A stretch of 64,000 nucleotides of DNA from Saturnia japonica. Lineage: Eukaryota; Arthropoda; Insecta; Lepidoptera; Saturniidae. Shown here piece after piece: positions 47,785 through 58,300 of the stretch (its first letter is position 1; every line of letters starts with the position of its first letter). Under the pieces are notes generated by a model. The model worked only from the letters and a program-made list of their open reading frames with translations. It was not told the DNA's origin and searched no databases. The translations under genes were made by a program, and so were the position numbers. Where the stretch lies: assembly GCA_033032175.1 (NCBI GenBank), contig CM065310.1, forward strand, positions 5,084,001 through 5,148,000. The letters are read 5' to 3'.

Positions 47785-48609
47785 GACCCAAAGTGATAAA
47801 TAATGGTGTAACAATACTTAATTATCTTGTGTAGAACTATAATCCAACACTTAGTACAACATTTATTTTCCCAACCTTCAAACTACTGATTGGCAACTAC
47901 GGCTTCAATTAATAACTTTAATTTTAATTTTTATGCTACATTATTTGTCACTATTAATGTCATTAGTTATTACCTACTTTATTAGTTAAAGTTATTACTT
48001 TAATTTTGTACACAGACATTACCATATCTAATAAGAATAAGCAAAGAAAAATAAGGAATCTGCATAACATTAATTTCTTAAAACTTATTTTTTATCTAAC
48101 TATAAGGTAAAATCTTAATAATTCATGTTATTAAAAAGTAGTAATTTTGTTGATAACATCAATTTTTTTAAGTAATATATTGTGTTTTGTTAATAATATT
48201 ATATTTTTTCAAGTATTGTTCAGTAATACTTTGTTGATAACATAATTTTCTTTTTAGGTACCTACATAACATTACTTCATTAATGTTTTTAAATGTTTTT
48301 TTTCAAGGATTCTTTTAATTGTGGAATCATTTGGTGTGATTTAATTTGGTAAGATATATAATAATAATTAGATGCAAATACCATATTAGTATTTAATTAA
48401 CATGTTAACTGTTCATTTTCTATGTATGCTGTGTTAAGAGTAGTGATCATTTTGAACAGTTGAATTTTGATATTGTAACTATATTTGAGACCTACCTACT
48501 TTATTTTATATGTACTTATTTTGTTTTAACTTACCTTTAGTTTTTTTGTTTATAGAATTTTCTAAAATTAAATTTATACTGACCTAAGAGTAATAACCAG
48601 TTCTCAAAA
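47785..48609 (+). other. Gypsy leader between primer site and gag
   Basis: AT-rich non-coding leader of about 825 bp with TTGATAACAT-type short repeats (near 48150-48245); no frame. Confidence 0.6.
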
Positions 48610-49899
48610 ATGGATTCAGAAGTTATAAATCACTTACACAAAGATGAAATTATTCATGAACTGGCATTTCTGGGAATTTCAGTGAATCCAACAGCCAGCA
48701 GGGATGAAGTGAAAAGGCAGCTTCGACACGCGATTAAATTACCTATTTTTGCTACCCCAGCCCGGAACACAGACACCGGCAAAGATCAGTCTGAAGAGGT
48801 AACACTTTGTATCTCAAAGGTGGCTGACTTAGAAGCTACAGTTAAAGGTAGTGAGCCGGTGAGTGCCGGCACAGCAAGAAGGATTAGGGCCAGGGCAAAT
48901 TATTTACTTTTGCGCATATCAAGGATTGTTGGTGAGTCGGATGACTTGTCACCCTTGCGAGTTAGGTTGTCAAGTTTATTAAACAAATTTAATGTAGACA
49001 CAAGCACTGATTCAGATGATAGCATTCATAGTGGTAAACCAACCACACCGGCAAGCCAATCATGTAGAGTAGTGGATGATGAGTTTAGATCTCTGCAAGG
49101 TAGTCCAGTTAGGGAGGTAGTGTATGTTAGGGATGCGCCTACGAATTTAAGATCACTTAATATACGATTTGACGGCACCACGTGTGTCCGTGTCTTTATA
49201 GAGAGGCTAGAAGAACTTAGGCTAGCTCGACGCATCTCGGAATCAGATGCCTTGACAGGTTTCACTGATGTCTTAGACAAATCGGCTTTAATATGGTTTA
49301 GGGACATTAAACATAATGTTAAATCATATCACGATTTACTACATTTATTGCGTACTGATTTTGATCTTCCGGATTATGATTACAAGTTGCGGCAAGAGAT
49401 ACGCCAGCGTACTCAAGCTAGAGATGAGCCTATCACTCAGTACATCTCTATAATGTAGGCTATGTTTTTCCGTCTGAGTGTTGCCATGGATGAAGATAGC
49501 AGATTGGACACTATTATGCGTAACATTCGGCCTGTTTATAGCAGAGAGTTAGCACTTGTAGATGTTACATCGATCAGTCGCCTCAAATCTTTATGCAAGA
49601 GGCTGGAACTTAACCAGGCCAAGACAGAATGTTTCAAGGAACCTCATACACATAACTTCCAGGTGACAGCAGACTTGAACTCAAAGAGGAGCTCAGACTC
49701 AGCACGTACATCGCGGAATAATCGCGTATCAACGGTGCAACGTCAACAAGGATCTAACGCTGTGGAGTGTTTCCGCTGTGGATTCAAGGGACATATAGCT
49801 AGAATGTGCACACGGTCAAATAAAGTAGTATGCTTTGGTTGTGGGAAGGAAGGAGTGAGAAAGAATGAATGTAAGGTATGTACGTCATCGGAAAACTAG
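48610..49899 (+). pseudogene. Gypsy gag with an in-frame TAG
   Basis: Starts at AAAAATGG (48610). The frame is open for 282 codons, hits TAG at 49456-49458, then continues in the same phase to TAG at 49897-49899. The C-terminal part holds a zinc knuckle CFRCGFKGHIARMC (C-x2-C-x4-H-x4-C) near 49769 and a second, CFGCGKEGVRKNEC, in which the His position is not conserved. About 429 codons in all, a usual size for Ty3/Gypsy gag. The stop lies in the capsid-like region, so readthrough or repair would be needed for a full product. Confidence 0.9.
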
Positions 49900-52800
49900 A
49901 CGATCAGCGCTGGGCAAGACGACGATTGAGGCCCAGACAACTCCAACATAATAGGAGCTCAGCGCTTTTTGATAAAGTAGAGGGCGACCTCAGGCCCTAC
50001 TTAAAAATAAACCTTTTGCATCTAGAGGCATACGGGCTTCTGGATACTGGTGCTTTCGCCTCCATATTAGGGCATAACGCACATAAAACACTTTTGGATC
50101 TAGGTTTTAAAATTTTGAAATGTAACACGATAAAGAGTGTCACAGTGGGTGATGGTACCCGACTGGATTGTATAGGAGTGATGCCATTACCTATTACCTA
50201 TAAGGACGAAGTAAATGTCATCAGCTGCTATGTTGTTCCAGGGTTGCATGCAGATCTTATATTAGGGGTCGATTTTTGGCGTCAATTTAAGTTGGATAAA
50301 AACATAGACTATGTCGCTGAAGTTAAGTTGATGGAAGGCAACGTTCCTCATCTAGAAATGCTGTCCAACGACCAGGGCCTTATTGACTACGAATTGCTTT
50401 CAGCCGAGAGTCGAAAAGACCTGGAAGAGGTCATATCGAAATTCCATTCCATCAGTACCGAGCAAGTGGGTCTAGGGAGGACTTCGTTGATTAGTCACCG
50501 TATTGACACAGGGGGCCATCCCCCTATCAAACAGAGGTATTATCCGCTCTACCCCGTAAAACAGGCATCCTTGGAAAAAGAATTAGATAAGATGCTTGAG
50601 ATGGGAGTGGTGTCTCCATCGCATTCTCCTTGGAGTTCGCCAGTGGTCATGGTGGAGAAAGAGAACGGGACCATGCGTTTGTGCGTCGATTGTCGAAAGT
50701 TGAATTCCGTATCGAAGGCGGATGCATATCCACTTCCTTACATAAATAATATTCTAGATCAGTTGAGGGACGCGCGTTATCTTAGCTCGATTGACTTGAG
50801 CGCCGCCTATTGGCAAATTCCATATGATAGCGAAAAGCCTGCCGAGAAAACTGCGTTCACGGTACCTAAGCGTGGTTTGTTTCAATTCAATGTAATGGCT
50901 TTTGGTTTAGTGGGAGCTTCTGCTACAATGTAGAGACTTATGGATCAACTTTTCGGACCTGAGTTTGACAATCGGGTGTTTTGTTATCAAGATGACATCC
51001 TCATCTTTTTCCGGGTATATCGAACTATTAAATAGGGTGTACGATAAGCTGGTAAGCGCCAACCTCACCATAAATGGTACAAAGTCCAAGTTCTGTAGGA
51101 ATGAGCTCAAGTACCTCGGTTATGTAGTGGATGCCCGAGGTTTACATACAGACCAAGGCAAGATTGACGTCGTGCTCAATTACCCGACGCCGACATGTTC
51201 AAAGGATGTAAAAAGATTTATGGGAATGGCGGGATGGTATCGCAGGTTTATTAACAAATTCTCTAAGATCAGCCGTCCGCTGAGTAAATTAACAGGCAAG
51301 AAAGTTGAGTTTGCGTGGTCAGCTGAAGCAGAATCTGCTTTCAATGCATTGAAGAGTGCTTTAGTTTCAGCGCCAATCCTGAAGTGCCCCGATTACAGCT
51401 TGCCTTTCACAATTCACACGGACGCGTCTTCGTTTGGGTTAGGCGCCGTCCTTACTCAGAACCACGATGGTACGGAGCATCCCATAGCGTATTGTAGTAG
51501 GGTGTTAAACAAGAACGAGGTTAACTATAGCACGACGGAGCGTGAATAGTTAGCCGTTATTTACGCTTTAGAGCAGTTTAGGACATACGTTGAAGGACAA
51601 CGATGCAAACTGGTGACGGACCATGCTTCACTTCTTTGGTTTAACAACTTGAAGAACCTATCAGGCAGGTTGGCTCGTTGGAGTATGAGTCTTAGCCAGT
51701 TTAATTTCACTGTTGAGCATCGTAAGGGATGTGAGAATATTATTCCTGATGCACTTTCGCGAATACGCGTGGACGTGGTACATTCGGTAGGACCGTTCTT
51801 AAGCGATACGTGGTATGAAACATTAAAGAAGCGGTGCCAGAACAAGCCTGAAAAGTATCCGAATTATTGTGTGCGCGATGACCTACTCTATCGGCACGTG
51901 AGGAATAAGTATGATCTGACTTCGGCCTATAGTTGGAAAATGGTGGTTCCCGAGGATAAACGAGCTGAAATTCTCGCTCGGTATCATGATGAGCCAGAGA
52001 GTGCACACCTTGGCGTCATGAAAACGCACAAACGAATAGCCTTATATTACTATTGGCCGGATATGTACGCTGATGTGAAGAAGTATATAGAAAAGTGTGA
52101 GGTGTGTAAGCAGTATAAGCCTGTGAATGTGTCTCGACCAGGCCTAATGGGCCGTCCAAAGGAAGTAGATAAGCCCTTTGATAGTTTATCCTGTGATCTA
52201 CTAGGACCATTTCCTAGCTCGAAGAAGCGGAACAGTTATTTGCTGGTTTGCTCCGACTATTTCAGCAAGTATGTGATGTTGCATCCCATGCGGACTGCAA
52301 CAGCGGCTAATATAGTACATTACTTGGAGAATAGTATCTTCTTAGTGCACGGAGTGTGTAAGACGATGTACGTCGATAATGGTCCCCAGTTCATCTCGAA
52401 GGAATTTAGGGATTTAATGAATAAATATAAGGTTCCCTACATCAGGTACAATCCTCGATATCACCCGCAAGTAAATCAGGCTGAACGGGCGATTCGTAAT
52501 ATAGTTTGTGCCATAGCCTGTTATGTAAAATCAGAGCACAGAGCGTGGGACGAAAAGATTAGTAAAATACAGTGCGCTTTGAATACAGCCGTGCACGAAA
52601 CAACAAAGTTCACACCCTATTTTTTGGCCCACGGGCGTGAGCATATTTTGGATGGGTCGTTGCACAAGGGAACGGACTCTCATTGGTAGGCAAGACATCC
52701 AAGTTTCAGACCCGCAGTCTTTAGCTGAAAATTTAGTTGAGTTACGGGCGATATTTAGTAAAGTAAAAGGGTTTTTGAGGAAAGCACATGAAAGAAATGC

Positions 52801-53026
52801 GCGCAACTATAATTTGCGTAAAAGAGATGTACAACTACAGGTTGGTCAAATAGTCTACAAAAGAACGTTTTATCTTTCCAACGCTAGCAAGAACTTCACT
52901 GCCAAGCTGGCTCCGAAATTCATGAAGTGCGTTGTTGCAGCTAAGCTGTCTCCTCTTGTATACACGCTTAAGGATATGGATGGAAAGTCGTTGGGAAATT
53001 ATCATATTAAGGATATTTTGAAGTAA
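49878..53026 (+). pseudogene. Gypsy pol (PR-RT-RH-IN), five lesions
   Basis: It overlaps gag by 22 nt in the -1 frame. Domains: protease (LLDTGAFASILG, Asp codon 50043); reverse transcriptase with YQDD at 50985-50996; RNase H (HTDASSFGLG near 51415); integrase with His-Cys finger (HLGVMKTH, CEVCKQY) and D,D-35-E (Asp in CDLLGPF, Asp in YVDNGPQF, Glu in NQAERAIR). A C-terminal chromatin-proximal module ends at 53026. Lesions: TAG at 50931-50933, a frameshift in the T-run near 51004-51012, TAG at 51547-51549, a frameshift near 52680, plus the need for a gag-pol frame change. All catalytic residues I looked for are intact. Possible slip site GGAAAAC (49890-49896) is not a canonical heptamer. Confidence 0.93.
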
Positions 53027-53718
53027 GACTATGAGGATAGGGACGGGCGACAAGCCTTGTTTCGTCTACAGTAATATTAATTGTGCTTTTGAAAAGAGGC
53101 AAGCTTCAGTTTTGTGTGGTTATGAGTGTTAGGTGAGGAATGAAGCTTTCAAAATTATAATACCGCGGTTAATCCCTAGGCAAGTGTGAATGTGGAAGAA
53201 TGTTAAGGTAGCTGCGCCTGTACTGAAAGCACACACGTTTTTATCTGCTGTTTGAAAACTGTTCCTTCCGTTTTGTTGTATATTGGTCTACCGGAACAAC
53301 GATAGTAAATTATTAATCCTACACTTCTTTGCTTTGCCCTAATAGGAAGTTTTTTTGTATCGGTCATAATTATTATTTTGTCTTAAGACTAAGCTAGATG
53401 TTAGAACACGTGTTCATAGTATGAGGTCCTCAATCATATCTTTCAGTCAATAGTGAAGGCTGTTTATGTTAGTTTTTATATCTCCACCAGTGGTGAAGGC
53501 TATATTTTTATGATCAGTTCTAATCTTAGCATCTTTGAAGGGAATTGTTTGGTAGATAATTATTTATAAAATAGTCGATTACGGATTGTTAGTCTTGTCG
53601 GTTTCTTTGTTAGATTTTATTATTTTGGTTAGCATTTAAAGGTTTCCCTTTCAAGTTATGAAGAATGGGGAAAAATATAAATAGGGTTTTATATTTTTAG
53701 TTTAGGGAGGAGGTATTC
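53027..53718 (+). other. Gypsy 3' non-coding region with polypurine tract
   Basis: No env-like frame. AGGGAGGAGG at 53704-53713, directly before the 3' LTR, fits the polypurine tract that primes plus-strand DNA. Confidence 0.8.
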
Positions 53719-54126
53719 TGTAGCAAAAAAAATAAGAGCGGCTCAAAAGGCAGGGAGCGGGGTATCAAAAAGAAAAAGAAAAATGCGGCTGTCAAAAAAT
53801 AAATAAATAAGAAAAGGAGGTGGACCTACAAAAAGGTCGAACGTGAGGACTGGAAAAAAAGGAACGGAGGGTGCTGGATCATGGGCACAAAGAGGAGCTG
53901 CCTTTTCGAGAATTATATGTTTCCATCCCTGCCGGATATAAAGCCAGGAAATCGAGATAAGTGGATATTTGTATAATAAACCTTGTGACCCCAAGTGTGT
54001 TTTTTTAAATACGATCCACCTGGGGTACAGCCGGCTCTACAGCATGGATTTTAACAAAGGCGCCCTGAGATTGATTGAGATCATGAACTCTCGCCGGTGA
54101 GCTAGGCGGTGTTGTAGCCTGCTACA
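53719..54126 (+). repeat. 3' LTR (408 bp, intact form)
   Basis: Carries ATATAAAG (53936-53943) and AATAAA (53975-53980) inside the 81 bp (53914-53994) missing from the 5' LTR. These are the likely promoter and poly(A) signal of the element. Confidence 0.95.
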
Positions 54127-54389
54127 AGTTTCTATATTAAATAAAATGTCATTCCTTAAGTCAGATGTTTTTATTATAGTAAGAACCGTAAGTAAACATT
54201 TGTGACATTATATTAATACTGAGCCCCTTCCCACAAATTTTCAGAGTTCTAATTTTTAATTAACGTGCTTTCCATAAAAAGCCGTAATCCTTATTTTGAC
54301 CAAATTAGGGTTTGTTTTTCGAAAGGTTGCTTAAATCACTGTTTACCATATACCGAATTCAACGCGGACGGAGTCGCGGGCACAGCTAG

Positions 54390-55189
54390 TATTAAGTAAA
54401 ATAACTAGTAGAATTCTATTGTCTGCTTGACTGTACCTCTTGACATACACACATAAACACTATCTATACACGATTTACGCCCAAATAGTGCCGCGCGCAT
54501 AAATGATCTGGTCTATATAAAAATTAGTATCAATATAAAAGGGCAAGCACTGCGATGCAATTTAAAAATTATATTTCATTTCTGTCATATTGAAATTTAA
54601 AAGATTGATTTATTTAAAAGATTTTATGGTTTATTTAAAAGATTTCATTTTAAAAGGAAATTCAATAAAATTCTCTTTTAAATCACGCACATTACGAGTT
54701 ATTTGTACGGTAAAAAATTAAATCAGTCATTCACAATCGCACCGCACCGTCTGCTTCCCGACAGTCTCGGATCTACGATTTTTCCGAACTAGCGAAAATC
54801 ATTACGTTGGCGCCCTTCCCTTCAGTATTTGAAATATCTAGAAGAGACGGGAATTCATCTATCAGAGCCATCAAATACACTACTCATGCGTTCATGAATA
54901 TATACACTTAGGAAGTATCCCGAAATGATATAAACAATCTAAAGTATATTTTGTTCAAACTTGGGCCTTGTTAAAATGCAGTTATGTATCCCTGTTTGTC
55001 CTCTTCTAGATCCGGCACTTTTTAGTGTTTTTCCTGTAGTTAAACATATTGATCATTTTTTTTTCACAGTATGAGTTGTCCCTACTTACTATAAAGAATA
55101 TTTTCCTATTCCTCAGTTCTGTTTTCGATAAGTACGCAATGAGCTCGGTTAAAATTGTGCCGCCTTTTACATAGATGAATAATGGCGTT
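54390..55189. other. spacer and 3' flank of Vps72
   Basis: AT-rich; may include the Vps72 3' UTR on the minus strand, but I see no convincing AATAAA close to the stop codon. Confidence 0.4.
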
Positions 55190-55382
55190 TCATTTGATGT
55201 GTATCTGAACGTAAGACGAGGGTGCGTCTGCTCGCCGCCACGCCAGCCAAGCGGCCACCTGAGGGTCAGAGCGGTCGCCCCTAGCCTCCAACTGCTGGTA
55301 ATACGCCTCTCGTATTATGCGAAAAGCGTCCACACTCCTGTACGGTAGTTTCGTTACGGGATCGATGTAACGGGCTGGTTTT
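55190..55382 (-). CDS. Vps72: Vps72 last exon (YL1 C-terminal domain)
   Basis: Acceptor TTTTGTTTGCAG, stop TGA at 55192-55190. Encodes KPARYIDPVTKLPYRSVDAF, RIIREAYYQQLEARGD, then a short tail. GC-rich coding sequence stands out from flanks. Confidence 0.95.
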
Positions 55383-58300
55383 CTGCAAACAAAATATGTC
55401 AACATATAATACACGTTAGGATTATATAAACACGCTAATATTTGGAACTACAAGCCGAATTTGAAAAATTATTTTTTTACTTAACAGCCAAATTCACGAA
55501 AAATAGTATAGGTTATCGGCTATCTAACATTAGGCTAGAACTTTCAGCTAGACTTAAAAATTGATTATTTTGAAGAGGTCGGAAGTGGAGGCCCTCGCGT
55601 ACTGCTTTATACGCGTGCGCTGGCGTAATGGTTAATGATACATAAATACAATGTTCTACAAAAATAAAGATCCTCAGTATATCTACAATAAGTCCGCGAT
55701 AGCATATTCCTTATCTCATAAACTTAAGCCACGGTAATGTATTTTGTGACAAAGATGTGTTGAATATTAAAAAGTGATTTATGAGAATTACTTTTAGGCA
55801 TGGAATAATTAACCCTTATCACTGATATTACATAATCGAGACAATTTTAAGAAGATAAACTTTGCCTTTTATAGCATGTTATGTGGACGCATAGTTTAAG
55901 CGTAAATGGAAAATTAAAATAATTTGTACTTTCGGGAATTGTGAACAATTATGGTAGGCTACACGGGTGCATTGATTATAGGATGTAAACAACGTAACAA
56001 CAGCTGTCATGCCAGTTATACAGATTGTTAATAGATGGCGCCTCCTACATTTGTGTTGAATATATTATATTCATTAGGAATGTTATCAAAGCAATCGGGC
56101 ATTCCTATTGAAAAAGTTATAATGTTCATTAATATCGGAGATTTAAAATTATGTTTGAAGCATTAATTTTAATGCAGAATTAAGGGACATATGGCATTGC
56201 CACAAAAAACACATTTTAAAAATAATATATTTAGATACCAGCTGTGCCCGTGGCTTCGCTCATGTGGACTACAGAATGCCAGTGCGAATTTTACTCCTCC
56301 GCTCCCGGCTATTTTAAAGACAAAGTTGCTTATTGTGGGTGTTCCTTAAAAGATAGACGTATAGTCTCTTTGACATTTTTGTAGGACTTTTAATGTCTAC
56401 AATTGTGTAGTACATTCATTTGCTATATCTCGTATGGTTTACTCAGCGTAAGCCATTTAAACGCCCGAATTGATTCACCATTACCAGTTTTTTTTATATT
56501 TGTGCGGAACCCTAATTCTTTTTCTAAAATAAAAGTAGCCTAAGTTACTCCTTATAACATAAGCTATTTATCAGTGAAAGTCCCGTCAAAATCGGTCCAA
56601 CCGTTTCGGAGATTACCCGAAACAAACAGACAGACAGACTGACAAAATTTTAAAATTGTTTTTTTTTTTTGTTTAAGTATCGTATATACTTTCAAATGCA
56701 TTTTCTAAAAAACTGTTGTTTTGACATTACAAACAGACACTTCAATTTTATTTAATTGTATAATAGGTTGATATATCAATAAATCAAATATTTTCATGGT
56801 TCCTTTTTGTATTGGTAAGAGATGGCGCTGTCACGATTTTTTTATTGGGTATAGTTTGATTTTTTACATCGTGTTTATGGGTTTGTTTTCATAAACGATT
56901 TGTAATTTTATTTATTTGTATAGATATAGATTATGATATTACAATTTACAATACAGCGAATTTGTGTTACCAGAACCAAGCATGAGCAATTATAGCCTAG
57001 GAAAACTTCTATACATACTTTGTGACTGCACACAATAAATGCCGTTTCCTCTTTGGATTCGAAATCGGGAAACAAGACTTGAAGGCTTTATTTTTAATGT
57101 CATTCTCGAAAGATAACAATGTCCTCTCGTAGAACTGTGTAGTTTTCTTTATGACCTTTGCTGGTTTTGCTTCTTTCCTAAAATAATTGTAGTTGAATCT
57201 ATTAAATTGAACAAGACGTAGGTAATGAAACTAATAAATCATAACATATGATGCTAGGTATTGCTTGAGCAAATCACTATTATTTAGTCACTAAAAAAAC
57301 ACTCACTAACGTGAAAGGTATGAAAGATAAAAAAAGGGTATGAAAATAGACTATCATAAACATATCATTATAAGTAATGTTTTTATACATAGTAATATAT
57401 TATTATTCACATTCTAAATGTCCCGATACAAAGAGTGTAACATGTAGTAGCACATGAATACTGCATAGTTAGTTATTACTTTTTTAAGTTTGTTCATACT
57501 TAATGAAATGCATGCATACTTGCAGTAGAAAGTTCAACTCATTTATGCGCGCGGCCCTATGTGTGCACAAAGCGTGTATGGATACAGCGCCTACAAGTCC
57601 GTATCAAAAGGTACAGTCAAGTACACAAGGGAATTCTATTATTTTACTTATATTATATCGAAATTGTTTACTTCTTAATTGTTCAAATTTAAAATAAATC
57701 TATTATGCATTCGTAGATTTCGAAAAGGCCTATGACAAAGAGGTGGGGATTCAGTTGGGAAAGTAATTTTTTTTTACACTTCAGGGAATAAACTCACAGT
57801 ATATCACATAACATATACATAAAAACTAATGAATAAAGACAATCTTTAACTGTTAACTCATAATCATCTTGTACATAATAAAAAAAGGAATACGAACCCA
57901 GTAATATTATCAAAATTTATTTCTTCACCTGGACCAATAATATCTATATCCTTTTTAGTTTCATCATTCTCTTCAGATTTCTCATCAGGTTCAACAGCCT
58001 GACTCCTGGGTTCAGGTAAATCTATATTACTTGGTGACAGTAGTCCTGCAATTTTATCAACTCGTTTGTTACTCTTTCGTATATTTTTCCTTGTTCTGTG
58101 AGTTTCATAATTTTAAATATTTATTTTGAGAACTCTGTGATCTAGCTTACCTTCAAAAGACTGTCCACATTCATATTGACAGTTTTTCTATTTTAGAAGG
58201 TAATGTTGGAATCACTAGTAATATCTTCACAAATAAAAGTTTGTTACTAACATTGTAATTATTGGATAGCAGGTGCTCCTTCCTTATTTAAGCAAAAAAA

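Larger units (their letters stand above)
47426..54126 (+). mobile_element. Ty3/Gypsy LTR retrotransposon, complete but defective
   Basis: LTRs at 47426-47755 and 53719-54126 begin TGTAGCA and end TGCTACA. AGTT flanks both sides (47422-47425 and 54127-54130), a 4-bp target duplication. A tRNA-Lys primer site follows the 5' LTR and a purine tract precedes the 3' LTR. The order gag, protease, RT, RNase H, integrase identifies Ty3/Gypsy; no env-like frame follows integrase in the ~690 bp before the 3' LTR. It is inserted in the 3' non-coding part of the Helitron. Confidence 0.95.
39704..54389 (+). mobile_element. autonomous-type Helitron carrying a nested Gypsy element
   Basis: The proposed 5' end is A|TCTATACTTATAATAAAAG at 39704. 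The proposed 3' end is a hairpin (CGC-g-GAC, loop GGA, GTC-GCG, 54363-54378), then seven bases and CTAG at 54386-54389, followed by T. Between them lie a leader with the family block AATCACGCAAAAACTACTGG, a tandem array, the Rep-helicase frame and the Gypsy insertion. Removing the Gypsy and one target repeat leaves about 7.98 kb, a normal autonomous Helitron size. The coding region is certain. The termini are inferred from family resemblance; the 3' part (54131-54389) could instead be a separate short element. Confidence 0.7.

Noticed and set aside
47785..48609. Possible extra gene between the Gypsy primer site and gag
   Set aside because: No frame of meaningful length; AT-rich leader.
53027..53718. 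Search for an env-like frame downstream of integrase
   Set aside because: No open frame or membrane-protein-like text; the element looks env-less.
58151..58187. 37-nt minus-strand mini-exon with AG acceptor and GTAAGC donor, whose text resembles half a C2H2 zinc finger
   Set aside because: Its inclusion would shift the Vps72 frame, and the finger spacing is wrong; it is probably chance.
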